Shown: positions 17,184-26,089, numbered from the stretch's first letter. The stretch is 64,000 nt of DNA from Pseudaminobacter sp040045035 (GCF_040045035.1 NZ_JBDZDS010000005.1:62001-126000), one strand, 5' to 3'. Program-made: numbers and translations. Notes: generated by a model from the sequence alone, not told the origin.

Positions 17184-18275
17184 CTAGCCGCCGGGCTGAG
17201 CCTCGCGTTTGAGAAGCGCGCGTTTCCGCTCCACGCCCCATGCGTAGCCCGAGACGGTGCCGTCGCTTTTCACCACGCGGTGGCACGGGATTGCCACCGC
17301 GAGATTGTTCGCCGCGCATGCCCCAGCAACGGCGCGGACGGCCTTTGGTGCGCCGATGCGGCAGGCGACCTCCGCGTAGGAGACCGTGCGTCCGACCGGG
17401 ATTTCACGCAACGCCTGCCATACCCGTTGCTGGAAGGCGGTGCCGCGAACGTCCAGCGGTAGGTCGAGGCCGAGTTGCGGCATTTCAACGAAACCGACGA
17501 CCCGTGCGACGAGGGCTTCGTAGTTCGGGTCGGCTCCGATCAGCCGGGCCTTGGGAAAGCGATCCTGCAGATCGCGGACCAGTTCATCCGGGTCATCGCC
17601 GAGCAAGATAGCGGCCACTCCCTTGTGGCTGGATGCGACCAAGATGGAGCCGAGCGAGGTTTCACCGACCGCGAAGCGGATTTCCTCGTCTGTGCCCCCG
17701 TTGATATACTGGGTCGGCGTCATGCCCAGCATGTCCGTGGATTTCTCGTAGAAGCGACCGCTGGAGTTAAAGCCGGCGTCATAAATCGCGCCGGTTACGC
17801 TCTTGCTGGAGTGCAGGCAGCGCCGAACTCGTTTCGAGCGATGCGCGGTCGCGTAGTCCTTGGGGGTGAGCCCCGTCGTCGCCTTGAACACGCGATGAAA
17901 GTAGCTTGGACTCCGGTCGACCGCGCCGGCCAGATCAGACAGCGACGGTTCTTCCTCGCTCGCCTCGATCAGGCGGCAGGCGCGCGCCACGATCGCGGCA
18001 TTCTCTCCGTCGATGGACAGTCCTTCCGGATTGCAACGCTTGCATGGCCGGAACCCCGTAGCCCGGGCGGAGGCGAGCGTGTCGTGCAACTGCACATTCT
18101 TCGGATTCGCGGTCCGCGACGGGCATGAGGGACGGCAGTACACTCCGGTCGTCGCAACGGAGTACCAGAAGAGACCGTCGGCGGACTTGTCTCGCGCGAC
18201 AATCCGCGTCCAACGATGGTCGTCCGCCACACTTGGGATCGTTTTTCTAGCTTGCTCGGCCGTCAACGTAAGCAT
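17184..18275 (-). CDS. ada: Bifunctional DNA repair protein / transcriptional activator Ada
   Basis: 363 residues with the full Ada layout. The N-terminal zinc/methylphosphotriester domain has cysteines C47, C51, C78 and C81 (VYCRPSCPSR, FRPCKRC). An AraC-type helix-turn-helix region follows at about residues 95-190, then an O6-methylguanine methyltransferase domain with acceptor C331 in IPCHRVV. By family knowledge, methylation of the first N-terminal cysteine turns the protein into an activator of its regulon. The ATG at 18275 follows AGGAAA; an in-frame ATG at 18305 is also possible. An Ada-box-like element lies 56-79 bp upstream, suggesting autoregulation. Confidence 0.95.
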   Translation of the reverse strand: MLTLTAEQARKTIPSVADDHRWTRIVARDKSADGLFWYSVATTGVYCRPSCPSRTANPKNVQLHDTLASARATGFRPCKRCNPEGLSIDGENAAIVARACRLIEASEEEPSLSDLAGAVDRSPSYFHRVFKATTGLTPKDYATAHRSKRVRRCLHSSKSVTGAIYDAGFNSSGRFYEKSTDMLGMTPTQYINGGTDEEIRFAVGETSLGSILVASSHKGVAAILLGDDPDELVRDLQDRFPKARLIGADPNYEALVARVVGFVEMPQLGLDLPLDVRGTAFQQRVWQALREIPVGRTVSYAEVACRIGAPKAVRAVAGACAANNLAVAIPCHRVVKSDGTVSGYAWGVERKRALLKREAQPGG

Positions 18276-18330
18276 GGCAGTTTCCTGTCGGGTAGTTTGG
18301 GACATTTTTGACCGCGGCAACGCTGTCCGG

Positions 18331-18354
18331 CACTCCGATCCTTGTTCGCAAATC
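18331..18354 (-). promoter_or_regulatory. Ada-box-like element, site c (upstream of ada)
   Basis: The minus strand reads GATTTGCGAACAAGGA then TCGGAGTG; 19 of 24 positions agree with site a. The gene-proximal edge is 56 bp from the ada ATG, matching the spacing at the other two Ada-family genes. Confidence 0.55.
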
Positions 18355-18495
18355 CAGATTGGCGGAGCAGCGCGGCGCCGCATGTCCAAGGCAAGTACCC
18401 TGACACTCCTGCATGCAGTCGGCCACCCGAATCCTGATGGAATAAGTGGCGGAGGGGAGGGGCCGCGCAATGAGCGCGCGCGCCAAGCAAGAGGC

Positions 18496-18528
18496 GCCCG
18501 CGAGCGTATCGCGGGCGGGTTTCTTTTA
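18496..18528 (+). terminator. Rho-independent terminator reading rightward
   Basis: GCCCGCGA, loop GCGTA, TCGCGGGC, then GGGTTTCTTTTA on the plus strand. The T-tract exists only in the plus direction, yet both flanking genes run leftward, so it would end a plus-strand transcript that starts within the ada upstream region. Confidence 0.6.
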
Positions 18529-18530
18529 GA

Positions 18531-18980
18531 TCAAGCGGTCTTTAGTATGCCGAGTTGCGTGAGGCACGCGACACCGTCGTCGAGGCCGATTTCCTCAACG
18601 ATCTTGCCATTCACGACTTTCAACACGGTCGTGCCCGTGAACCGCATCTTGCGTCCCGTATTGGCAGGAAGTGAGCCGGCAATGAAGTCGCCGAATGCCG
18701 GGCCGGTGTGGGTGCCGCCACCTTCCCATTGGCCGACGACATAGTCGCCCTCGGCGATCAGGTCGGCGGTGGCGCCGAAAGCCAGATCCGGGAATGCCGC
18801 TCGAAAATCGCGCATGAATTCCTTGATGTCGGCATGACCGCGGCGCGGTTCATGCAGCGAGTATTTCATCAGCATATCCGGCGCCGCAATCTCGTCGACG
18901 ACGTCCAGATTGACCTTGTCGCCCCAGAAATCGGTGAACCACCGAACGACGATGGCCTTGTTATCTTCCTCTCTGCTCAT
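18531..18980 (-). CDS. SnoaL-like ester cyclase family protein
   Basis: 149 residues with a predicted NTF2-like cone fold: FTDFWGDKVNLDVVDEIAAPDM at the start, DFRAAFPDLAF, a VVGQWEGGGTHTGPAFGD strand pair and KIVEEIGLDDG near the end. This pattern matches SnoaL-like polyketide cyclase relatives, which are mostly of unknown function outside antibiotic clusters. The frame extends to 19178, but the ATG at 18980 starts the conserved region. It lies upstream of ada on the same strand with an oppositely oriented terminator between them, so it is probably a separate unit. Confidence 0.8.
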   Translation of the reverse strand: MSREEDNKAIVVRWFTDFWGDKVNLDVVDEIAAPDMLMKYSLHEPRRGHADIKEFMRDFRAAFPDLAFGATADLIAEGDYVVGQWEGGGTHTGPAFGDFIAGSLPANTGRKMRFTGTTVLKVVNGKIVEEIGLDDGVACLTQLGILKTA

Positions 18981-19233
18981 TTTGAACACTCCAGGGTTGA
19001 TGAAGCTAGGATCATCGGCACTGGCCGATAATCTCGGAGTGGGATAGCGGCGCTTGCGGCGCGCGAAACTCCGTTTCTTGCCATCCAATCGGATCCTGCC
19101 GTATCGCTCGTCGATCGGCAGCTTACGGATTGGCGAGCGACCTGATCGCGGGCGCCCGCAAGATAGCTGGCGGCTCACTGGGATGCGGGCGATACATGTT
19201 CGACGTGGTGGCTCTGGTTCCCAGCCAAAATTC

Positions 19234-19257
19234 GATTTGAAGGCAAGAATCGAGGTT
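19234..19257 (+). promoter_or_regulatory. Ada-box-like element, site d (plus strand)
   Basis: GATTTGAAGGCAAGAA followed by TCGAGGTT. It lies 60 bp before the ATG at 19317, the same spacing as at ada (56), ogt (59) and the truncated methyltransferase (63). Confidence 0.4.
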
Positions 19258-19316
19258 CTCGCGCGCGGGGCGCGATCTCATCATTGCAAATGCTTCGATC
19301 TGCGATGGGTCCCGCC

Positions 19317-19469
19317 ATGAAATTGATACGGTTCGATAAGGGAAAGCCGCCGCCACCCGCCGCCGCCCGGGCGTCCCTGCACGCTTGTTCCGTCGGACCG
19401 GGTAGCCGGCGCTGCGCAGTGGCATGCCGTTTGCCAGTCGCCAAGCTGCGAGTCGAGGGCGCGCCGTGA
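19317..19469 (+). CDS. Small frame of unknown nature behind an Ada-box-like element
   Basis: A 50-residue frame starting MKLIRFDKGKPPPP. The sequence then becomes Ala/Arg/Cys-rich and shows no family I know, so only the start may be genuine and the gene could be frameshifted or truncated. I list it because site d sits 60 bp upstream of its ATG, the spacing seen at real Ada-family genes. It may equally be non-coding. Confidence 0.2.
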   Translation: MKLIRFDKGKPPPPAAARASLHACSVGPGSRRCAVACRLPVAKLRVEGAP

Positions 19470-19725
19470 CCATGCGTTCCATTCTCGCGGTTCGCGCGGC
19501 CTGATCCGTCTCTGTCGCCTCGACCAGGAGCCAAGCCGCTACTCGTGCGCGGCGAACATCTGCTGCGCGTCGAAACCCCATCCTGATCCGAATGAGGTCA
19601 TGATGAAGATCCATCGCGCCGGGGAAACGCCCTCCTAGCCATTGCTTGTGCTTTCGCTTTTGAGGCCGATCCCGGCCGGTTTTCCACGCTCCCTGTAGGA
19701 TTGGAGGTTGCGGTGACGTTTTGCT

Positions 19726-20934
19726 CTACGCCATCGCCATCTCCACCTGCCTCCTGGCAAACGGCCGGAACTGCATCAGGATCAAAACCGCTGCCAACCC
19801 CATTCCCCACGAACCGACATACATCAGCGCGTAGCTATCGAAATGGTCGTAGATCAGGCCGCCCAGCAACGGACCGGTCGACATGCCGAGGCTACCGGCC
19901 ATCGCCGTGCCGCCGATGATCGTGCCCATCATCCGCAGCGGGAAATTCTCCCGGATGATCACGGCGTAGAGCGGCATCGTGCCGGCATAGATGAAGCCGA
20001 CCAACGCTGCCACCGCGTAGAATGGGCCGAGCGTCGAGACGGACACATAGGCGAGCACGCCGAAGGCCTGTGCCATCAGACCGAGCACCAGCACGCGCTT
20101 TGCGCCGAACTTGTCGCCGAGGATGCCAAAGGCGATGCGTCCGCCCATGCCGGCCAGCCCCTCGACGCTGTAGATCGACACGGCCGCGATCATCGGGACG
20201 CCACAGGTCACGGCGTAGCTCACCGTATGGAAGATCGGGCCGGAATGGGTGGCGCAGCAAAAGAAGTTCGCCAGCATCAGGATGATGAACTGCGGCGAGC
20301 GGACCGCCTGCCTGACGGTCATTTCAGATTGCGGCTCGTCTGCTGCCATCTCCGCCGACCCGCCGCTCAGCGCCGGCGGGCGCCGCACAAGCAGCGCGGC
20401 GGGGATCATAAGGGCCGCTGTGATGCCGGCGATGATAATCATCGCGGTGCGCCAGTCGTGGATGGTAATCAGCCAGGCAGCCAGAGGTGCCATGGTCATC
20501 GGCGCCATGCCCATGCCCGCAGAGACGAGCGAGACGGCAAGCGCTCGCTGGGTCTCGAACCAGCCGGTCACGCAGGCTATCATCGGCGCGAAGACGGCGG
20601 CGGTCGCCGCCCCGACCAGCAGGCCGAACAGAAGCTGGAACTCGACCAGAGATTCCGCGCGGCTGGCGAGCGCCAGGCTCGCGGCCAGGACGGCCGATCC
20701 CGTGAGCACCACAGGGCGCGGGCCGAACCGGTCGGAGAGGGTGCCCCACACCACGCTGCCCGCCGCCATGGCGAGGAAGCCGATGGTCATCGCCGTGGAT
20801 ATGCCGGTGATGGACCAGCCGGTGTCCTGTGAAATTGTCCGCAGGAATACGGGCAGCGAGAACATGGCGCCGACGGCAACGCAGCCCAGCAGGCCGCCTG
20901 CCGCCACAATAACCCAGCGATAGGAATGGTTCAT
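19726..20934 (-). CDS. MFS transporter
   Basis: Inner-membrane carrier of the major facilitator superfamily, 402 residues with twelve predicted transmembrane segments. The loop-2 motif appears as GTLSDRFGPRPVV, and its pseudo-repeat in the second half as GILGDKFGAKRVLV. The layout resembles the monocarboxylate/oxalate-formate antiporter branch; the substrate is unknown. The ATG at 20934 follows GGGGGAG. No neighbour suggests a pathway; the next leftward gene is a broken hydrolase. Confidence 0.88.
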   Translation of the reverse strand: MNHSYRWVIVAAGGLLGCVAVGAMFSLPVFLRTISQDTGWSITGISTAMTIGFLAMAAGSVVWGTLSDRFGPRPVVLTGSAVLAASLALASRAESLVEFQLLFGLLVGAATAAVFAPMIACVTGWFETQRALAVSLVSAGMGMAPMTMAPLAAWLITIHDWRTAMIIIAGITAALMIPAALLVRRPPALSGGSAEMAADEPQSEMTVRQAVRSPQFIILMLANFFCCATHSGPIFHTVSYAVTCGVPMIAAVSIYSVEGLAGMGGRIAFGILGDKFGAKRVLVLGLMAQAFGVLAYVSVSTLGPFYAVAALVGFIYAGTMPLYAVIIRENFPLRMMGTIIGGTAMAGSLGMSTGPLLGGLIYDHFDSYALMYVGSWGMGLAAVLILMQFRPFARRQVEMAMA

Positions 20935-21051
20935 AGCAGTCTCCCCCGGACGTTTCCTCTGCCGCCGCATGACACCGCGCGGATGTCGGACGGGCGATTA
21001 ATGTCCCGAGGACGTGTCAACGCCGCCTGTGCCGACATCGGGAAATATTTA

Positions 21052-21653
21052 TTACCGGAATTCGGCAAAGTTCGAAGCCGGCGGGAGAGTGGCCGACCTC
21101 ATCATTGCCCAAGCGCGCGGCCTGGCAGATCCAGATGAGGTCCGCCGCGATCTGAACCTTGCATGACCGATCCTAGGCGTCATCCCCTCCAATGCGGTGT
21201 CGAAGGCCCTGAACTGCTCGAAGCCGGAATGCATGGCTCCGGGCCTGGCATAGAGCGCGGCATAGTGCGCACGCGAAGCTTCGTCGAAGCTCTTCGGATC
21301 GGCCGAAAACTCATTCCAGAAGCGATCGAGATAGATGCGCTCGCGCCCCTCGACCAGCCGTTCCATGTCGGGGCCCCCGAAGCGGAAATGCCACAACAAT
21401 GGGTTCTTCAGGATCTCCTCCCAGGGGCCGATGCCTGGAATTGGCGCATCCATGAGCACGAATTTTGTCACACGGTCGGGCTGCTCGGCCGCAAAAGCAC
21501 CACCGCCGGCCCGTGGCCGCCGAACCGGACGAAGATCTGTGCACCGTTGGTGGAGATCGTTTCGGCCCTGAAGCCGGGTGGGAAGGGCTGAACCTGGGCC
21601 AGGGCGGGTGTGGCGAAGAGCATGGCGCTCAAGATCGAGGCGAACTTTCGCAT
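21052..21653 (-). pseudogene. Secreted epoxide-hydrolase-like alpha/beta hydrolase with internal deletion
   Basis: The first part starts at 21653 with a signal peptide (MRKFASILSAMLFATPALAQ) and the strand GPAVVLL that normally precedes the oxyanion HG. The sequence then jumps, in another frame, to FAAEQPDRVTKFVLMDAPIPGIGP and the cap region (WHFRFGG, YLDRFWNEF). In intact relatives about 80-90 residues lie between, including the GHDIG nucleophile. The C-terminal catalytic part after FRAFDT is also lost. Clearly non-functional. Confidence 0.75.
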
Positions 21654-21749
21654 GTCTGAGCTCCCGCTTGCGGTCATGAGCCTTGAGAAGTGGTTCGCGT
21701 GAGGATGCTTAACCGTGCTGGGGCTGAATTCGTTCCGAGAAATCAAATG

Positions 21750-22476
21750 CCCAATGACAAGGAGATGCCGGTAGCGGATTGGACGGGCACGCTACGCGTT
21801 GCGGCTGTCCAACCATGTCGTGTTCCAGCAGATGACACCGAAGCAGAGCGCAACGAAACAGCCGCTGAAACTCAAGAGAGAAGCCCGCCGCCTTGGGTGA
21901 GAGACGGGCCAGAACTGACAGCGTAACGTGGCTGCCGCCAAGTCGGTGCCGGCATGGCTATGGCGCCATTGGGCGCAGCAAACCTGATGATTTGGGGGCA
22001 CGGATCATGGCGACAGGCCGATGATCGGCACCAGGGTGGTCAGGCAATCCAAGCAGAAGTTGCCCCCGGTCTGATCGAGGAAGGCCGCCTCAGTTCGCGA
22101 GGGTGATGGGCGTTTCGGCCCTTTCGCGCCCTTCTCGACCCATCTCGAAATTGTTCTTTCACCGTGTCAGGCACGCAGCGCAACAATTCGCGCCAACCGG
22201 CGTTCATACACAACGCGCGCCGTCAGCATGGCGGTGCGAGGGCAGGCCCCGGCTTGTGCGATGGGCGCGAACAACTGGAAAAGAAAAACGCCGACGGCTC
22301 TGGTGCCGTCGGCGGGCTAAGTCGGCCTAAGACGGTCAGGTAGATGAAGCCATGGCGACGACTATCGCGCCCGGTGAAGTGCCGAGCATGTGCCTGGTTC
22401 AGTAAGGGTGGCGGCACCATCTCGGCTCGAATGAAGTTTGGTTACGTGCAGGCACTTCAACCAAATGGAGGTCACC
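21750..22476. other. Gene-free stretch with an orphan terminator
   Basis: About 700 bp with only short overlapping frames that match nothing I know. It contains one good leftward terminator (22281-22313) and, at its right end, the ribosome site of the ThDP enzyme gene. Confidence 0.4.
22281..22313 (-). terminator. Rho-independent terminator reading leftward, no gene in front
   Basis: The arms GCCGACGGC (22290-22298) and GCCGTCGGC (22305-22313) pair with a 6-nt loop. On the minus strand the hairpin is followed by TTTTTCTTTT. No minus-strand gene precedes it: the next gene to the right runs the other way. Confidence 0.65.
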
Positions 22477-24135
22477 ATGAAGGTACTTGAAGCGATAGCG
22501 GCAGCGATTGCGGCTGAGGGCATCGATCACATCTTCGCGGTCATGGGCGATGCCAATCAGGACATCATTGTGGAGCTGTGCGAAAAACACGGGCTCAAAT
22601 TCGTTCACGCGCATCATGAGGCTGCTGCCATCGGCATGGCGGACGGCTACTCGCGCTTCACCGGTAAGATTGGCCTTGCCTCCACCACGCAAGGTCCCGG
22701 CTACACCAACGCGACGACCTCGCTCGTTCTGGCTCGGCTGCATCGATCGCCGGTCTTGATGTTGGCCGGCCACGCCTCACTGCGAGACCCCTATAACCCG
22801 CAAGGCATGGTCGATCAGGACGCGATGGCCAAGCTCACGGCCGGGGCGACGGTGAAAATCGATCATGCCAACAATGTCGACTACTGCCTTGGCGAAGCTT
22901 TCCGCCAATTGAGAGCGAGGAAAGGACCGTTCGTCTTCAACCTGCCGCAAGACGTTCAGCACAATGTCCTCCAGGACCCGAACTGGACCTACCGCCCCAT
23001 GTACAAGGCGAAGGTGTTGCAACCGCCGCGGCCGGAAGACGTCGCCGAAGCGGCCAAGATCGTGGCCGGGGCCAAAAAGCCAATCATTCTCTGCGGGCTT
23101 GGCGCTGCCCAGGCAAGGGCCGAGCCAGAGGTCCAGAAACTGGCCGCATATCTCGGCGCACCGGTGGCAACGACGCTGTACGCAGCAGGCTTCTGCGCCC
23201 AGTACCCGCTCTATCTCGGCATCAGCGGCGGCCTGGGCTCCGACTTCACGGTCGATACCCTGGCCGAAAGCGATGTTATGATCGTCGTCGGTGCGAGCTT
23301 GAACGAGTGGACGACGCATTTCGGCAAGATCCTCGAAAACGGCAAGAAGATCATCCAGATCGATGATCGCGAGGATGCGTTCGGCTGGTTTGCAAGGGCT
23401 ACGGTGGGCCTCGAAGCCGACGCGAAGATAGCGGTCGCGGCACTGCTCGAGCGGCTGCAGGCAGACGGCGCGCCGGCGCGTCAGCCGGATGCGGAGACAG
23501 TTCAGAAATTCCAGCAGCGGAAGCCGCCGGCCATAAGCTACGACGACGGACAGACGGTCGATCCGCGCCGCGTCGCCAGCTACCTGGAAGACAAGCTGCC
23601 GAAGCAGGATCGCATTCTCGTCTTCGACGGTGGCCACTCCGCAATGGTGACCTGCCGGGCCATGAGCAGCCCCAGCGCCGACAACTGGGCGCTCGGACTG
23701 GACTTTGGAGCCATCGGGCAAGGACTGAGCATCGCGCTGGGGGCCTGCTTTGCCCGGCCGGGCAAGCGAATAACCCACCTCACGGCGGATGCCTCGTTCA
23801 TGATGAACGTGGCCGATTTCCACACTGCGGTCAGTCACAACCTGCCGCTCACCGTCATCGTGTTCAACGACAATGCCGTCGGCCAGGAGCGGCACGACCT
23901 GGTCCACAAGGGGTTCCCGACGAAGTACGCCGATATCGCCCAGCCGGATTTCGAAAAACTCGCCGCCGGCTTTGGCGCCAAGGGGTTCAGAGTCGATCGC
24001 GCGGACGATTTCGGCGAGATCGACAAGGCTCTTGCCGTCGAAGACGGCCCAGTGATCGTCAATGTGCGCATCAACGGAGACGTTGAACTGCCGGTCAGCT
24101 GGGAGATCGCGCAGCATCTCGAAATGACCGCGTAG
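22477..24135 (+). CDS. Thiamine-diphosphate-binding enzyme (acetolactate synthase-like)
   Basis: 552 residues with the three-domain layout of the ThDP decarboxylase/synthase superfamily: an N-terminal pyrimidine-binding domain with the catalytic Glu (HAHHEAAAIGMADG, E48), a central Rossmann-like domain (KKPIILCGLGAAQA) and a C-terminal pyrophosphate-binding domain. The usual GDG(S/A) start of the metal motif reads ADAS here (TADASFMMNV), with N/D residues further on (VFNDNAVGQE), an unusual variant. The start at 22477 has a clear GGAGGT site. The substrate is unknown; acetolactate synthase, benzoylformate decarboxylase and sulfoacetaldehyde or oxalyl-CoA enzymes share the fold. Confidence 0.85.
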   Translation: MKVLEAIAAAIAAEGIDHIFAVMGDANQDIIVELCEKHGLKFVHAHHEAAAIGMADGYSRFTGKIGLASTTQGPGYTNATTSLVLARLHRSPVLMLAGHASLRDPYNPQGMVDQDAMAKLTAGATVKIDHANNVDYCLGEAFRQLRARKGPFVFNLPQDVQHNVLQDPNWTYRPMYKAKVLQPPRPEDVAEAAKIVAGAKKPIILCGLGAAQARAEPEVQKLAAYLGAPVATTLYAAGFCAQYPLYLGISGGLGSDFTVDTLAESDVMIVVGASLNEWTTHFGKILENGKKIIQIDDREDAFGWFARATVGLEADAKIAVAALLERLQADGAPARQPDAETVQKFQQRKPPAISYDDGQTVDPRRVASYLEDKLPKQDRILVFDGGHSAMVTCRAMSSPSADNWALGLDFGAIGQGLSIALGACFARPGKRITHLTADASFMMNVADFHTAVSHNLPLTVIVFNDNAVGQERHDLVHKGFPTKYADIAQPDFEKLAAGFGAKGFRVDRADDFGEIDKALAVEDGPVIVNVRINGDVELPVSWEIAQHLEMTA

Positions 24136-24220
24136 GAAGCGGTTAGCCAGCAGATATGTCGGCGGGCGGTCGCCATGTGCAGCCATCGCCCGCTTTCGTC
24201 GAAGCGGATCAACTCGGCCA

Positions 24221-25144
24221 ATGCCCCATCGTGCCAGAGCAGAGTTCACGAGAAATCCCGTCGCAGTGGCGGTCGGTCTGCTGGACGCGCCGGCATTGAC
24301 CACTGCGCGCGCGGCGCGAGGGACCGGCATGGAGTTTCTCGAGCTCAATTGCGAGCGGCGCAACGCCGGCGTCACCGTGCCGGTGCGCGAAAACGCTTTT
24401 CTGATCGCGCTTCAATTGAGAAGGTCCACCGATTTCGACCTGTTCGCCGGCGGCAGATTCATCCAGCCTGAGGGCTTTGAGGCCGGTGAGACCGCCATCT
24501 TCGACCTGAGGATGGAACTGGCTACCGACCTGCGCGACCCGTTCCACGCCATAAACCTCTACGTGCCGCACAAGGCTCTTTTGGCCATGGGCGATGATGG
24601 GGATATCCCGCGGCATATACAGGAACTTCGTCACACAGTCGGCGGCACCGTTCGCGATCCGGTCGTGCGCGATCTGCTGCTGTCGATGCGCCCGACCCTC
24701 GCGAGACCGGAGGAAACCTCCGAACTGTTCGTCGACCACGTGGCATTGGCTCTTTCGATCCACCTCGCCGGCAAATACGGCAATGTCGCTCAGTTGCCGC
24801 GACAATGGGGAGGCGGACTCGCACCATGGCAAGAACGCCGGGCCAAGGAACTCATGGAGGCCAACATCGATCGCGGCCTTACCCTGGAGGCGCTGGCGCA
24901 GTCATGCAGCCTTTCGAAACGCCACTTCACGCGCGCTTTTCGCCAGTCGACCGGGCTGGCACCTTACCAATGGCTGCAACATCGCAGGATAGACAAGGCA
25001 AAGCAGCTCCTGGCGAAATCCACTATTTCGCTCGGCACTATCGCTTTCGAGTGCGGTTTCGCAGACCAGAGCCATTTTACCCGAGCGTTCTTACGGGTCG
25101 TCGGCGTCACGCCAAGGAAATGGCGCCTCACCATGCTTGAATAG
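24221..25144 (+). CDS. AraC-family transcriptional regulator
   Basis: 307 residues. An N-terminal sensor domain of the AraC-binding type is followed by a C-terminal double helix-turn-helix: LTLEALAQSCSLSKRHFTRAF and SLGTIAFECGFADQSHFTRAF, then the family ending VVGVTPRKWR. It lies 85 bp downstream of the ThDP enzyme and 115 bp upstream of a secreted hydrolase gene, so it could regulate either. An alternative ATG at 24329 would shorten the protein by 36 residues. Confidence 0.88.
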   Translation: MPHRARAEFTRNPVAVAVGLLDAPALTTARAARGTGMEFLELNCERRNAGVTVPVRENAFLIALQLRRSTDFDLFAGGRFIQPEGFEAGETAIFDLRMELATDLRDPFHAINLYVPHKALLAMGDDGDIPRHIQELRHTVGGTVRDPVVRDLLLSMRPTLARPEETSELFVDHVALALSIHLAGKYGNVAQLPRQWGGGLAPWQERRAKELMEANIDRGLTLEALAQSCSLSKRHFTRAFRQSTGLAPYQWLQHRRIDKAKQLLAKSTISLGTIAFECGFADQSHFTRAFLRVVGVTPRKWRLTMLE

Positions 25145-25259
25145 ATTTGGGCTTGAATAGTTTTGGCCAGATCGTTCCACGTTTGGCCGTTTCGTTCACG
25201 ATCCAACGGCCGCTCTGCCATAGATTCTCGACTGTCAAGGTTCTGAAAGGAGAACTCAG

Positions 25260-26039
25260 ATGTCGAATTTGTTCACTTTGCTTGCAGCAGCCTCCGCGCT
25301 TGCGCTGGGCGTCACCGCAACAGCGACCAAAGCTCAGGCCGCCGATGTGAAATCCGTCGTGCTCGTGCACGGCGGTTTCGTCGATGGCTCTGGATGGCAG
25401 GGCGTCTACGATGTCCTGAAGAAGGACGGATACGACGTGACGATTGTCCAGAATCCCACGACCTCGCTGGCCGATGATGTCGCCGTCACCAAGCGCGCCA
25501 TTGCGGCGGCTCCAGGTCAGGTGGTCCTGGTGGGGCACTCTTATGGCGGCGTCGTCGTGTCGGAGGCTGGCACCGATCCCAAGGTGGCGGCAGTCGTTTA
25601 CATCACCGCCTTTGCTCCCGACGCTGGGGAGTCGGTTTCGAGCCTGATTGCCAACCCGGCGCCGGGTGCTCCGGTGCCCCCGATCCTGCCCCCGGTTGAC
25701 GGCTTCCTGTTCCTGGACAAGGCGAAGTTCGCAAGCTCGTTCGCCGCCGACGTTCAGCCGGACCTTGCATCCTTCATGGCCCACTCGCAGGTTGCGTGGG
25801 GCGTGGCCGCACTTGAGGGCAAGATCACGGCTCCCGCCTGGAAGGTGAAGCCGACCTGGTACCTCGTTGCAACGGAAGACAAGATGATCCCGCCCGAGGC
25901 ACAGCGGGCAATGGCCAAACGCGCGGGCGCAACCATGACCGAAGCCAAGGGCAGCCACGCGATTTATGTCTCGCAGCCCAGAGCAGTGGCAACCCTCATC
26001 GAAACCGCCGCGAAGGGCGCAAAAACGGCGGCACAGTAA
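25260..26039 (+). CDS. Secreted alpha/beta hydrolase (EstC / salicylate-esterase-like)
   Basis: 259 residues with a Sec signal peptide (LLAAASALALGVTATATKAQA). The fold signatures are VVLVHGGFVDGSGW (oxyanion loop), nucleophile Ser in LVGHSYGG, an acidic residue in LVATEDKMIPPEA, and the catalytic His in KGSHAIYVSQP. The family includes small esterases such as salicylate or pyrethroid esterases, usually about 230-260 residues. A GAAAGGAG site precedes the ATG. It is expected to act in the periplasm on a small ester. Confidence 0.88.
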   Translation: MSNLFTLLAAASALALGVTATATKAQAADVKSVVLVHGGFVDGSGWQGVYDVLKKDGYDVTIVQNPTTSLADDVAVTKRAIAAAPGQVVLVGHSYGGVVVSEAGTDPKVAAVVYITAFAPDAGESVSSLIANPAPGAPVPPILPPVDGFLFLDKAKFASSFAADVQPDLASFMAHSQVAWGVAALEGKITAPAWKVKPTWYLVATEDKMIPPEAQRAMAKRAGATMTEAKGSHAIYVSQPRAVATLIETAAKGAKTAAQ

Positions 26040-26089
26040 ATTGAGCTCTTGGCCGACATTCGCTGGCCTGATCGCCAAAATGTACATCT

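Noticed and set aside
22777..24375. Minus-strand frame of 532 codons
   Set aside because: Antisense to the ThDP enzyme gene, which has all domains in the plus frame.
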